Of a DNA stretch of 64,000 nucleotides, positions 7,962-17,442 are shown one piece after another. Position 1 is the first letter of the stretch. Each line of letters opens with the position of its first letter. Made by a program: the position numbers and the translations under genes. Source of the stretch: Phocaeicola intestinalis (lineage in GTDB: Bacteria; Bacteroidota; Bacteroidia; Bacteroidales; Bacteroidaceae); NCBI RefSeq assembly GCF_014837065.1, contig NZ_JACSPP010000013.1:1-64000 (forward strand), in the 5' to 3' direction. The notes under the pieces are model-generated. The model did not search any database, was not told the origin of the DNA, and saw nothing but the letters and a program-made list of their open reading frames with translations.

Positions 7962-10900
7962 ATGCGGACATTACACGGTGCGGTTTGGTTATGGATGGTG
8001 TTTTTAGGGGTATGCCTGTCATGTGGCAGGCACACGGGACGAACGGATGCTTATTTGCGGGCGGATTCGCTGAACCGGACGGCTTATGCCATGCGTTACC
8101 GCGACCTGGATGCATCGGCGCAGGCTGCACGGGAAGCGTTTCGGCTGGCGGCTGGCAACTCTGACCTGCGTGCCGAGGCATTGAATAGTGAGGCTTTCTG
8201 TGCTTTTATGCGGATGGATTTCGAACATGCTTCCCGGCTGTACCGTCAGGCGCTTGGAGAAGGTGATAATGAAATCGAGTTCCTGATAGCTGATGTGGGA
8301 ATGATGAAGATTTGCCAGCGCACGGCTATGAATAAAGAGTTTTATGATTACCGGAGCAGTGCACTTCGCAGGATGAAACGCATCCGTGAAGACGAGAAGC
8401 AGATTACCGACGCACATACCAGGCTTCGTCTGAACTATGCCATATCCGAGTTTTATATCGTTTCAGGTATTTACTTTTATTACCTTCAGCAGCAAGAGGC
8501 ATCTTTGCAGGCTATAGATGCTATAGATGTGGATGCTATCCGGAAAGATACGGCGCAATGGTTGTATTATGTTTATATGCGGGGGTCAGGCGGTATGTAT
8601 GAAGCTCCTACACGCGAGAAGTTGCTTGCGGGAGAGTTGGGGTATTTGGTCAATTGTTTGATGACTAGCCGAGCGAGAGGTTATGTTTATTTTGAGGCAA
8701 ACGCGTTGCAGGCATTGGCCGAATTGTTGAATTTCCGGCGGAACCGTGAGATATTGTCCCGCAACAGCCGGGATATGTTACGTCTGGTAAACGACCGCGA
8801 CCTGCCTCTTGACAGCCTTCCGCTTGCGTATGCGCGTCAGGCTTTGGATTTGTTCAAGCAATACGGTGACTGGTATCAGATTTCGGGGACTTACCGCACT
8901 TTGGCTACCTATTATAATTATATGGGTTGTCCTGAGAAAGCTTTGCCCAATCTGGATACAGCTTTGCAATATGTTAACTTGCATCATGAAAGGTTTTATC
9001 ATTGTACCGATACCTTTGACCGCCTCCGCACGTATATTCCAGGCAGTGGACGTCCCATTGAATTGAAATGGATAGCTGATGAGGGCATTAAGACCGTTCC
9101 GGAGTGGATTCTGCGTCTGCGCGAACAGCTGAGCCGTACGTATTCGGCAATGGGGATGAAGCAGCAATCAGACTATAACCGGAATATTTACCTGGACTTG
9201 CTGGACTATACCCGGCAGGATAAGTTACTGGAAAGCCGTTATGCTGCTTTAGAGCGTGAAGAGAAACAGCTCAATGCATTGCTCTTTCTGGTATTGCTTG
9301 GACTGGGAATGCTGATAGGTCTGTTTGTCATGTTGAACCGGCGTTGGAAAAAACGGAACCGGCTGTATCTGTCTGTCTTGAAACAGGTGTTTGAATTGTG
9401 CCGGAAAATCATATCGGCTGTACCGGCTTCGGCAGAAGACATGAAAGAGGTAGTCGATGCGGTTCAACAGACTGTACGGGAAGATTTCCTCCATATATTC
9501 GGTGCCGTGGACATACAGATTTGCCTGAAGGATGAAGATACGGGGGTATTGTCCGATACATTGCCGTTTCTGTTGCCAGAGGGAACAACAGGTTTTCGTT
9601 TCGATTTGATTTCTTCCGAAGACGAAAAAGTTATCGGATGTGTCTGGATGGCTTTGAAGCATCCTTTGCATAAGGAAGGAAAAGCCTTGTTGCAATTGGT
9701 TTCGCCTTACCTGGCATGGACATTGGTCAATGGGGCTAATCTGGTTTCGCTTGATGACGAGCGCCGCAAGGTGGAGAAAGAGCAATATATCCACCAGCAA
9801 CATCTGACAGAAAACAAGAAGGAAAATGTGGTGAAGAAAGCTTGTCTGGCTATCGTGACCGGCATTTTACCTTATATCGACCGTGTGGCCAATGAAGTGC
9901 GTAAGTTGAGGCTGGCTCCCTATGCCCGTCAGGAGGCAGTAAAGAGGGGGAAATATGTTTATATTGATGAATTGATAACTCGTATCAACGAGTACAATGA
10001 TATTCTTGCCCTTTGGATTAAGATGCGCCAAGGGATAGTCAGCTTGAACATCGAGAATTTCTCCTTGAATGAATTGTTCGAAATGATAGGGAAGGGCAGG
10101 CGGTCGTTTGAAATGAAACGGCAGACCCTGGATATTTGTTCTACCAGTGCCGTGGTAAAGGCTGATCGTGCCCTGACTCTGTTCATGATTAATACGCTGG
10201 CCGAAAATGCGCGTAAATATACGCCTGAAGGAGGGCATGTGGAACTGAGGGCGGATGAAACTGATGCGTATGTGGAAATATCGGTTTCGGACAACGGACC
10301 TGGATTGACGGCAGAAGATGTGAACTGTATTTTGGGTGAGAAGGTTTACGATTCGGGTCATATCGGACTGGCTACGGCGGGTGATGTGCAATCATTGCGC
10401 AGCCAGAAAGGGCACGGATTCGGATTGATGAATTGTAAAGGCATTATTGAAAAATACCGGAAGACCAATGCCTTGTTTAGCGTGTGCTGTTTTGCCATCG
10501 AAAGCACACCGGGCAAGGGAAGCCGCTTTTATTTTCGTTTGCCCAAAGGGGTGAAACGGGCATTGTGTCTCATAGGGATCGTATTGGTGGCATGTGCCGG
10601 AACCAGTTGCGGCAGGCATGTTTCTGATGAGGTCCAGGCTCCTGGCCGGGTGGCTTCGTACGATAGTCTGCTGGCAATAGCAAATGATTATGCCAATCAG
10701 GTTTACGAGTGTAATGTGGAAGGTTGTTATGCCGATGCATTGGTTTATGCGGACAGTGTGCTCCGTTACCTCAATATGCATTATTTGTGCTATTCGGGAT
10801 GCGATGCTCCGTTGTTGCAGCTGTATCGCAATGATAACGTGCTGGCAGAGCAAAGCTGGCTGGAGAAGGATTTTGATACCGATTATTACATTTTGCTGGA

Positions 10901-12383
10901 TGTGCGCAACGAGTCAGTTGTAGCCGCTTTGGCTGTGAAAGATTTTCCTACTTATTATTATAATAACCTGGCTTATACTTCGCTATACAAGCAAATCAGC
11001 AAAGACCGTTCGCTGGAGCAGTATTGTGTGCAGATGCGTCAGTCTGCCAATAATAAAATCATTGCTTTGGTATTGTTGGTATTGCTTGTTGTCGCTTGTC
11101 TGGTGGGGTATTATTTGCTGTACTGGCGGAAGAGGGTGCATTACCGTTACAATATGGAGCAAGTGTTTGTCATAAACCAGGGGATTGTTTCATCGGTCCG
11201 GCTTAATGGAGACGGTGAAATTATGTCTGAGGTATTGTTTTCCAGGCTGATTGATGAGTTGAATGAACTTTTCCCTGTTTCAGCTTTGGGACTGGCGCTT
11301 TTCGATGAAGAAACGGCTGCATTGCGTTGGTATTTCTCTTTTCATACCGATGCTGATGAGGTACGCACATTGATGCAGCGGTGTTTCGACAAGCAGGCTG
11401 TGGTGTATGGTGAAGCATCGGGATGGATGACTTTGCCGCTTCGGGTAGAAGTGGGTGGTGAAATCCATCATATGGGAGTGTTTGCGCTGCAGGTCATGCA
11501 GCAAAGGCTGAACGAGGAAGATGTGTTGTTGGTAGAGCTGGTGGTAGATTATCTGGCGGCCGTATTGTATAATGCAGTGGTGCGGGTGCGCGAAAAATAT
11601 ACCGACATTGAGTTGGCTCAGGATGATGCCCGCAGGGTGTTTCACGAGGAAAATATGCTTCACGTACAGAATATGGTGCTCGACAACTGCTTGTCTACTA
11701 TCAAGCACGAGACTATTTATTATCCCAACCGCATCAAGCAGATAATCGACCGGTTGAATGAAAAGGATGTGCTTCCGGAAACGGAAGAACAAGAGCAGTT
11801 GCAGACTGTGGATGAGCTGGTAAATTATTATAAGGATATTTTTACCTTGCTCAGTTCGTGTGCTGCCCGCCAATTGGATGAGGTGACTTTTCGTCGTGCT
11901 GAAGTCCGTGTAGAATACTTGAATGAAAGACTGGACCGCTATTTCCGGAAGGTTACCCGTAAATTGCCTTTCCAGCTTATGCTGGAAACTCAGATGCCTG
12001 AAGGACTGGCGGTCTCGGGCGACAGTGTCCTGTTGGAGTTTCTGTTCGAGAATCTGGTAAATGAAGTATTGCGTTATCCGGAATCTGGTACGATTACGGT
12101 ATCAGCACAATTGGATAATGGATTTGTCCGGTTTTGTTTTACCGACAGGCGTCGCACGTTTACGCAAGAAGAATTGAATGGTTTGTTTTATCCCTCACTT
12201 TCGAGGATGTATGCCGGAAGTGGTAATAAACTGGTCGGAACCGAATTTCTGGTGTGCAAGCAGATTATACGTGACCACGATGAGTTTGCGGGCAGGCGGG
12301 GCTGTCGTATCAATGCATGTCCCGAAGAGGGAGGAGGATATACGGTATGGTTTACCATTCCGCAAAAAACAAATAAGGTATAA
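7962..12383 (+). CDS. Fused two-unit sensor histidine kinase (DUF5112/DUF5113 type)
   Basis: This is a membrane-anchored sensor of 1473 residues, paired with the response regulator that follows. Unit 1 has a lipoprotein-like signal (VCLSCGRH), a helical TPR-like periplasmic region, a membrane segment near residue 445-465, a coiled linker and an HATPase domain with clear N box (NTLAENARKYTPEGG), G1 (DNGPGL) and G2 (GHGFGLMNC). Unit 2 begins near residue 864 with a second signal-like stretch (VKRALCLIGIVLVACAGTSC, also followed by GRH), a short sensor region, a membrane segment, an H-box-like TIKHETIYYPNRI and a degenerate ATPase region with no glycine boxes. The start at 7962 follows AGGGAGG and avoids the terminator covering 7926. 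Unit 1 shows no canonical H-box. The domain names come from memory of Bacteroides families. Confidence 0.85.
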   Translation: MRTLHGAVWLWMVFLGVCLSCGRHTGRTDAYLRADSLNRTAYAMRYRDLDASAQAAREAFRLAAGNSDLRAEALNSEAFCAFMRMDFEHASRLYRQALGEGDNEIEFLIADVGMMKICQRTAMNKEFYDYRSSALRRMKRIREDEKQITDAHTRLRLNYAISEFYIVSGIYFYYLQQQEASLQAIDAIDVDAIRKDTAQWLYYVYMRGSGGMYEAPTREKLLAGELGYLVNCLMTSRARGYVYFEANALQALAELLNFRRNREILSRNSRDMLRLVNDRDLPLDSLPLAYARQALDLFKQYGDWYQISGTYRTLATYYNYMGCPEKALPNLDTALQYVNLHHERFYHCTDTFDRLRTYIPGSGRPIELKWIADEGIKTVPEWILRLREQLSRTYSAMGMKQQSDYNRNIYLDLLDYTRQDKLLESRYAALEREEKQLNALLFLVLLGLGMLIGLFVMLNRRWKKRNRLYLSVLKQVFELCRKIISAVPASAEDMKEVVDAVQQTVREDFLHIFGAVDIQICLKDEDTGVLSDTLPFLLPEGTTGFRFDLISSEDEKVIGCVWMALKHPLHKEGKALLQLVSPYLAWTLVNGANLVSLDDERRKVEKEQYIHQQHLTENKKENVVKKACLAIVTGILPYIDRVANEVRKLRLAPYARQEAVKRGKYVYIDELITRINEYNDILALWIKMRQGIVSLNIENFSLNELFEMIGKGRRSFEMKRQTLDICSTSAVVKADRALTLFMINTLAENARKYTPEGGHVELRADETDAYVEISVSDNGPGLTAEDVNCILGEKVYDSGHIGLATAGDVQSLRSQKGHGFGLMNCKGIIEKYRKTNALFSVCCFAIESTPGKGSRFYFRLPKGVKRALCLIGIVLVACAGTSCGRHVSDEVQAPGRVASYDSLLAIANDYANQVYECNVEGCYADALVYADSVLRYLNMHYLCYSGCDAPLLQLYRNDNVLAEQSWLEKDFDTDYYILLDVRNESVVAALAVKDFPTYYYNNLAYTSLYKQISKDRSLEQYCVQMRQSANNKIIALVLLVLLVVACLVGYYLLYWRKRVHYRYNMEQVFVINQGIVSSVRLNGDGEIMSEVLFSRLIDELNELFPVSALGLALFDEETAALRWYFSFHTDADEVRTLMQRCFDKQAVVYGEASGWMTLPLRVEVGGEIHHMGVFALQVMQQRLNEEDVLLVELVVDYLAAVLYNAVVRVREKYTDIELAQDDARRVFHEENMLHVQNMVLDNCLSTIKHETIYYPNRIKQIIDRLNEKDVLPETEEQEQLQTVDELVNYYKDIFTLLSSCAARQLDEVTFRRAEVRVEYLNERLDRYFRKVTRKLPFQLMLETQMPEGLAVSGDSVLLEFLFENLVNEVLRYPESGTITVSAQLDNGFVRFCFTDRRRTFTQEELNGLFYPSLSRMYAGSGNKLVGTEFLVCKQIIRDHDEFAGRRGCRINACPEEGGGYTVWFTIPQKTNKV

Positions 12384-12442
12384 CACAGAAAATCTATTGA
12401 TATTAACCCATTAGCACATTATCAAATTATCACATTATAATT

Positions 12443-13165
12443 ATGGAAAAGTTTAAAGTCATTATTGTTGAGGATGTGAAATTAGAATTGAAAGGTACGG
12501 AAGAAATCTTCCGTCATGAGATACCGAATGCTGAAGTGATTGGAACTGCAATGACTGAGGCTGAGTTTTGGGATTTACTTGATCAACAGACGCCGGATTT
12601 GGTTTTGCTTGACTTGGGTCTGGGAGGTTCCACCACTATCGGTGTATCTATCTGTGCCCGTCTGCATAAGGAGCGTCCAGGACTGAAGGTTCTGATATTC
12701 ACTGGAGAGGTGCTGAACGAAAGGTTATGGGTAGATGCCTTGAACGCTGGTGCCGACGGCATCATATTGAAGACCGGTGAATTACTGACCGCTACTGATG
12801 TAGACGCAGTTATGGCAGGTAAGAAATTGGTTTTCAATTATCCTATTTTGGAGAAGATTGTGGAACGTTTCAAACAATCGGTGCTTGTCGAACAACGCAG
12901 GCAGGAAGCTTTGATTGATTATGATATTGACGAGTATGACGAACGTTTGCTCCGTCACTTGGCATTGGGGTATACTAAAGAAATGATAACGAATCTGAAA
13001 GGGATGCCTTTCGGGGTAAAATCCATTGAGAAACGTCAGAATGACTTGATAAGCCGTCTCTTCCGTCCTGACGAGCGTACCGGCGTCAATGCCTGCCGAC
13101 TGGTGACCCGTGCTTTCGAATTACGTATTTTGGATATTGATAACCTGGAGCCTGATGACGAATAG
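12443..13165 (+). CDS. Response regulator with C-terminal helical output domain
   Basis: This is a 240-residue partner of the upstream kinase. The receiver domain (about 1-125) has the acidic pocket (VED, 9-11), the phospho-acceptor aspartate in LVLLDLGLGG (about residue 55), the switch threonine in IFTGE and the conserved lysine in ILKTG. The C-terminal half (about 150-240) is a helical domain (DERLLRHLALGYTKEMITNL, then KSIEKRQNDLISRLF) resembling the LuxR-like output domains of Bacteroides regulators (DUF5932 type), probably DNA-binding. It follows the kinase by 59 bases and overlaps the next gene by 11 bases, suggesting translational coupling. Confidence 0.9.
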   Translation: MEKFKVIIVEDVKLELKGTEEIFRHEIPNAEVIGTAMTEAEFWDLLDQQTPDLVLLDLGLGGSTTIGVSICARLHKERPGLKVLIFTGEVLNERLWVDALNAGADGIILKTGELLTATDVDAVMAGKKLVFNYPILEKIVERFKQSVLVEQRRQEALIDYDIDEYDERLLRHLALGYTKEMITNLKGMPFGVKSIEKRQNDLISRLFRPDERTGVNACRLVTRAFELRILDIDNLEPDDE

Positions 13166-13877
13166 GTATTTTTTGCATCCGGCTACTGTGTTCTTCTTGC
13201 TTACGTTGCTGGCAGCGTTTTTATCGTGGGTAGGAAGCATTTACGGCTGGGAAGGCATACAGAGCCTGCTCAGCGCCGAAGGTTTCCGCTGGCAATTACG
13301 TAATAGTGTGCCTGGGTTTCTGCATGCTCCTTTGCTGGGACATTTGCTGGTGCTGGCATTCGGTGCAGGGTTGTGGATGCATTCAGGATTGGGGGCACTT
13401 GGATTACGCTTGTTGCAGAAACGTGGAAAGTGTACCCGTAAAGAAAAGCGGGCATTGGGATGGAGTATCGTAGCGGGAGTCATATGTTTGTTTATCGGTA
13501 TTGTATTGGCATGGGGACCGTGGGGTGTTGTGCGAAGTATAACAGGTGGGTTAAGAAACTCTCCATTGGCCGAGGGATTTACCAGTTTATTGTCGGTAAT
13601 GGTAGGGATGATAGCTATGGTGTATGGCTTTGCAATCGATATGTACCGTACCGACCGTGATTTGGTACGAGGTCTGTCGTATGGCTTTGTTTATTTTTCG
13701 GGCTATTTTATTACATTGTTTTTCGTAGTGCAGTTTTTTGCCTCTTTACACTATACAGGGCTTGATGCCTTGTTAGGGATAAGTCCTGTAGCATTTCGCA
13801 TCTGTTATACCGTATGTGCATTGGGCATGTTGTTTTTTTCGGGGAATAAGCCTGCAAGAGACAGGGACAACAGATGA
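13155..13877 (+). CDS. Integral membrane protein, AbgT-like N-terminus
   Basis: This is a 240-residue inner-membrane protein with about six hydrophobic segments. The stretch LLSAEGFRWQLRNSVPGF followed by PLLGHLLVLAFGAG resembles the start of AbgT-type transporters (p-aminobenzoyl-glutamate family), but it is less than half their length. The start at 13155 overlaps the end of the response regulator by 11 bases; an upstream in-frame ATG at 13110 lies wholly inside the regulator gene and was rejected. Co-translation with the two-component system suggests it belongs to the same signalling or response unit. Its function is unknown. Confidence 0.7.
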   Translation: MTNRYFLHPATVFFLLTLLAAFLSWVGSIYGWEGIQSLLSAEGFRWQLRNSVPGFLHAPLLGHLLVLAFGAGLWMHSGLGALGLRLLQKRGKCTRKEKRALGWSIVAGVICLFIGIVLAWGPWGVVRSITGGLRNSPLAEGFTSLLSVMVGMIAMVYGFAIDMYRTDRDLVRGLSYGFVYFSGYFITLFFVVQFFASLHYTGLDALLGISPVAFRICYTVCALGMLFFSGNKPARDRDNR

Positions 13878-14015
13878 TGTGGTTTCTGGCTTTTTACAAC
13901 AAAAGCGGGCAAAAAGAAAGAATCTGATAAGATTGAAAAGAGAAGTGTGATGATATTTGAGAAATTAAAAAATGTAAAAAAAAGAGGCGTGTCTCGTTTT
14001 GTCAAAGAAAAAGCG

Positions 14016-14023
14016 TATATTTG
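14016..14023 (+). promoter_or_regulatory. -7 promoter element of the TlpA-like gene
   Basis: TATATTTG fits TAnnTTTG exactly and lies 35 bases before the start codon. The nearest TTTTG (13997-14001) is only 14 bases upstream, so the -33 element is uncertain. Confidence 0.5.
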
Positions 14024-14057
14024 CTCAGCGAAAAAAAATTTATAATAATCATAAGAT

Positions 14058-15152
14058 ATGAAAACATTTTTGTGGATGGCAACCGCCGGTATGTTGGCGT
14101 TTGCTTCTTGTCAGAACAAGCCGGGTTACACAATTAACGGTACTATTGCCGATGTAGCTGATGGTGAGATGGTGTATTTGCAGAATTTTGTGGATGGACA
14201 GATGATTAACCTCGATTCTGCAGTAGTTAAAGGTGGGGCTTTCCAGTTCAAGGGAGATGCTGATACGATTGCTGCAAGCCGTATCGTATCCTATGCTCCG
14301 AAAGGTATGAGTTCCCCGGTATTCCTCGAAGCAGGAACTATTACGATGGAATTGAATAATGAACTGTCGAAGGTATCAGGTACTGTATGTAACGATGCTT
14401 ACCAGAAGTTCATTGAAGAGTTTTATGCAATCAATAAAGAAATGCGTGCGTTGTATGAGCAGACTCAAAATGATTCATTGAGTGAAGAACAACGTAAGGA
14501 AGCCGAAGAACAGCTTAATGTGAAAGATAGCTTAAGCCGTGAAATTATTTATAATACAATTTCTTCGAATATCACCAATGTGGCAGGTGTACAGCTGTTG
14601 ACTCGTTTTTCAAGCTCGTTCCCGTCAGAACGTATCCAGCCGTTGGTAGATCAGATTCCTGCTTCTATTGCTGCCAATAACGAAGGTGTCGCTCAGCTGA
14701 AAGAGCACTTGGCTACTTTGGCTAAGACTGCTGTAGGTCAGAAGTTTGTAGATTTCACCATGAATACTCCGGAAGGAGAAAGTGTAAAATTGTCTGACTT
14801 CATTGGCAAGAATAAATATACACTGATTGATTTTTGGGCAAGCTGGTGTGGTCCTTGTCGTGCTGAAATGCCGAATGTCGTAGCTGCTTATAAAAAGTAC
14901 AGTGCCAAAGGTTTTGGTATCGTAGGTGTATCTCTTGACCGTGATGCAGAAGCATGGAAGAAAGCGATTAAAGATTTGAATATTACATGGCCGCAGATGT
15001 CTGACCTGAAAGCTTGGGAATGCGAGGGTGCCAAATTGTATGGTGTACGTGCTATCCCTGCTACAGTATTGGTAGATCAGGAAGGAAATATCATTGCGCG
15101 TGACTTGCGTGGTGAAGACATTGCTGCCAAGCTGGCTGAATTATTGAAATAA
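14058..15152 (+). CDS. TlpA-like thiol-disulfide oxidoreductase lipoprotein (DUF4369 + thioredoxin)
   Basis: This is an envelope redox protein of 364 residues. It has a lipoprotein signal with Cys18 (AFASC), an N-terminal DUF4369-like beta domain (about 25-115: YTINGTIADVADGEMVYLQN), a helical linker and a C-terminal thioredoxin-fold domain (about 230-364). The redox motif is WASWCGPCRAEMPN near residue 260, with the cis-Pro loop RAIPATVLVD. Such proteins reduce or isomerise disulfides in exported proteins, often in cytochrome maturation; the partner here is not evident. It is monocistronic, between its own promoter and a shared terminator. Confidence 0.9.
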   Translation: MKTFLWMATAGMLAFASCQNKPGYTINGTIADVADGEMVYLQNFVDGQMINLDSAVVKGGAFQFKGDADTIAASRIVSYAPKGMSSPVFLEAGTITMELNNELSKVSGTVCNDAYQKFIEEFYAINKEMRALYEQTQNDSLSEEQRKEAEEQLNVKDSLSREIIYNTISSNITNVAGVQLLTRFSSSFPSERIQPLVDQIPASIAANNEGVAQLKEHLATLAKTAVGQKFVDFTMNTPEGESVKLSDFIGKNKYTLIDFWASWCGPCRAEMPNVVAAYKKYSAKGFGIVGVSLDRDAEAWKKAIKDLNITWPQMSDLKAWECEGAKLYGVRAIPATVLVDQEGNIIARDLRGEDIAAKLAELLK

Positions 15153-15176
15153 TATAATTTATCTGATATAAAATAA

Positions 15177-15221
15177 ACACCCGAGGGTGCATCTGTTTTA
15201 GATGTACCCTCGGCGTGTTTT
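15177..15221. terminator. Bidirectional terminator between tlpA-like gene and hisB
   Basis: ACACCCGAGGGTGCATCT pairs with AGATGTACCCTCGGCGTGT around a GTTTT loop, with one bulge and one wobble. T/A runs lie on both sides. It separates two convergent genes. Confidence 0.85.
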
Positions 15222-15233
15222 ATGGGGGATTAT

Positions 15234-16358
15234 TTACAATGTTCCTTTGCTTGATGGTATTTCGAAGTGATAGATATCCCGGCGGATAGCCATTTTCAGG
15301 CTTCGGGCAAAAGCTTTGAAGATACCTTCTATCTTATGGTGTTCATTTTCACCTTCAGCACAGATGTTCAGGTTCATCCGGGCGGCATCGCTTAACGACT
15401 TGAAAAAATGCAAGAACATTTCGGTAGGCATATCGCCTATCTTTTCCCGGTGGAACGAGGCATTCCATACTAGCCAGGAGCGTCCTCCGAAATCGAGTGC
15501 TACCCGGCACAGACAATCGTCCATCGGTAGGCAATAGCCGTATCGTTCGATACCACGTTTGTTCCCCAAGGCTTGGTTTAAGCATTCGCCCAATGCTATT
15601 GCCGTATCTTCGATGGTGTGATGCTCATCTACCTCCAAATCTCCTTTTACATCAATGTCCAAGTCGATTCCTCCGTGTTTGGCTATCTGTTCCAGCATGT
15701 GATTGAAGAAGCCTAATCCGGTTTGTATGTGGCATGTACCATTCCCGTCCAGATTCATGCAGATGTGGATATCTGTTTCCTTGGTAGTGCGACGCACTTC
15801 TGCAGTACGTTCTCCGGCAAAAAGAAATTCTGCAATTTTGTTCCAATCGGTAGTGGCAAGGACACAGGTCTTTTTCAGGTCAGCCTCTTTTATCATTGAC
15901 ATATCCGGTTGTAATAAGATAGCCCGGCATCCTAGGTTTTTTGCCAGTTCTACATCCGTAACACGGTCGCCTATTACAAAACTGCCGGCAAGGTCGTATG
16001 TGTCATTGTCCAGAAAATCGGTCAGCATACCCGTACGGGGCTTTCGGGTAGGGGCATTCTCTTCAGGGAAAGAGCGGTCGATACAGATGCGGTCGAAGGT
16101 AATGCCTTCATTGGCAAAAGTTTTCAGTATGAGGTTATGTACGGGCCAGAAGGTTTCTTCGGGAAAGGAACTTGTCCCCAATCCGTCTTGATTAGTTACC
16201 ATGACAAACTCAAAATCCAGTCTTGTCCGGATGAAATGCAGGTTGCGGAACACATAAGGATAAAATTCCAGCTTTTCGAAAGCGTCGAGCTGGTAATCGA
16301 CAGGTGGTTCGATAACGAGTGTTCCGTCACGGTCTATAAAAAGGACTTTCTTTTTCAT
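15234..16358 (-). CDS. hisB: Bifunctional histidinol-phosphatase / imidazoleglycerol-phosphate dehydratase
   Basis: This enzyme catalyses two steps of histidine synthesis: dehydration of imidazoleglycerol phosphate and dephosphorylation of histidinol phosphate. The 374-residue fusion has an N-terminal HAD phosphatase domain (FIDRDGTLV at 7-15, metal-site aspartates; [10 protein letters not shown] near 145) and a C-terminal IGPD domain from about residue 185. The latter has the manganese-binding histidine motifs DEHHTIED and HHKIEG and also GFFNHMLEQ. It is last in hisG-hisD-hisC-hisB and overlaps hisC by 4 bases (ATGA), so it is translationally coupled. Confidence 0.96.
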   Translation of the reverse strand: MKKKVLFIDRDGTLVIEPPVDYQLDAFEKLEFYPYVFRNLHFIRTRLDFEFVMVTNQDGLGTSSFPEETFWPVHNLILKTFANEGITFDRICIDRSFPEENAPTRKPRTGMLTDFLDNDTYDLAGSFVIGDRVTDVELAKNLGCRAILLQPDMSMIKEADLKKTCVLATTDWNKIAEFLFAGERTAEVRRTTKETDIHICMNLDGNGTCHIQTGLGFFNHMLEQIAKHGGIDLDIDVKGDLEVDEHHTIEDTAIALGECLNQALGNKRGIERYGYCLPMDDCLCRVALDFGGRSWLVWNASFHREKIGDMPTEMFLHFFKSLSDAARMNLNICAEGENEHHKIEGIFKAFARSLKMAIRRDIYHFEIPSSKGTL

Positions 16359-17407
16359 TTCGTATCAGATGTGCTATAGTTTCGTAATGCTTCCAGTAAC
16401 TTGTCGTTTTCCGGGCGTGTGCCGATGGTAATGCGCAGGCAATCTTCGCAAAGTGTAACATTCGAACGGTTCCGTACGATGATGCCTTGTCCTACCAGAT
16501 AGTCGTAAATGGCTTTGGCATGGGTTACACGTGTCAGGAAGAAGTTGGCATCAGTCGGGAATATACGTTTGCAGCACGGCAGTTGTGCAAATGCTTTCAT
16601 TAATCGTGTGCGTTCTTCCAATACCGAATTTACCCACCGTTGTACCTCATAATGACGTTGCATCATGCTGATGGCCTCCTGCTGGGTAAGTCGGTTGATG
16701 TTGTAAGGGTATTTTATTTTCGTAAAGATGCCGATGATTTCCGGTGAGGCGAATGCCATTCCCAACCGGATGGCAGCGCACCCCCATGCTTTCGAGAAAG
16801 TCTGCAGGATAATCAGATTGGGATATTCGTCAAGGATACCTGTGAATGACGGCTGGTCGGAAAAGTCGGCGTATGCCTCGTCTACGATGACAATGCCTTG
16901 GAATTCATTGAGCAAGGTAATGATTTCCTTGGAGTCGAGGTTGTTTCCGGTCGGATTATTGGGCGAGCAGAGGAATATCAGCTTGGTATTGTTGTCTGAA
17001 GCGTTGAGCAAGTCTGCTGCTTTGAACTGGAACTTCTCATCCAGCAGTACTTTCCGGTATTCTACATCATTGATGTCTGCACATACCTGGTACATGCCAT
17101 ACGTAGGGTGTATGGCAACTACATTGTCTATGCCCGGTCTGCAGAAGGCACGGAATGCCAAATCAATAGCTTCATCGCTTCCATTGCCCAGGAAGATTTG
17201 TTCGGGAGCTACTTTTTTCACAGGGGAAATCAGTCCTTTCAGTTCCCGTTGCAACGGGTCAGGGTAACGGTTGTTGGGTATGTTATAAGGATTTTCGTTG
17301 GCATCGAGAAATACCGAAGCGCTTTTTCCGCTGTATTCATCACGGGCAGAAGAGTAAGGTTTCAGTGCCCATATATTGGGGCGTGTCAGTTCTTGTAACG
17401 GTTTCAT
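16355..17407 (-). CDS. hisC: Histidinol-phosphate aminotransferase
   Basis: This is a PLP-dependent class I/II aminotransferase of 350 residues, converting imidazole-acetol phosphate and glutamate to histidinol phosphate. It shows the family landmarks: [15 protein letters not shown] at the N-terminus, [11 protein letters not shown] (phosphate-binding loop), [17 protein letters not shown] and the cofactor lysine in QTFSKAWG. It lies between hisD and hisB in the operon, 35 bases after hisD. Confidence 0.96.
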   Translation of the reverse strand: MKPLQELTRPNIWALKPYSSARDEYSGKSASVFLDANENPYNIPNNRYPDPLQRELKGLISPVKKVAPEQIFLGNGSDEAIDLAFRAFCRPGIDNVVAIHPTYGMYQVCADINDVEYRKVLLDEKFQFKAADLLNASDNNTKLIFLCSPNNPTGNNLDSKEIITLLNEFQGIVIVDEAYADFSDQPSFTGILDEYPNLIILQTFSKAWGCAAIRLGMAFASPEIIGIFTKIKYPYNINRLTQQEAISMMQRHYEVQRWVNSVLEERTRLMKAFAQLPCCKRIFPTDANFFLTRVTHAKAIYDYLVGQGIIVRNRSNVTLCEDCLRITIGTRPENDKLLEALRNYSTSDTK

Positions 17408-17442
17408 TCGTTCACGGTTTTACGGTTTGTTTTCAGGTTTAT

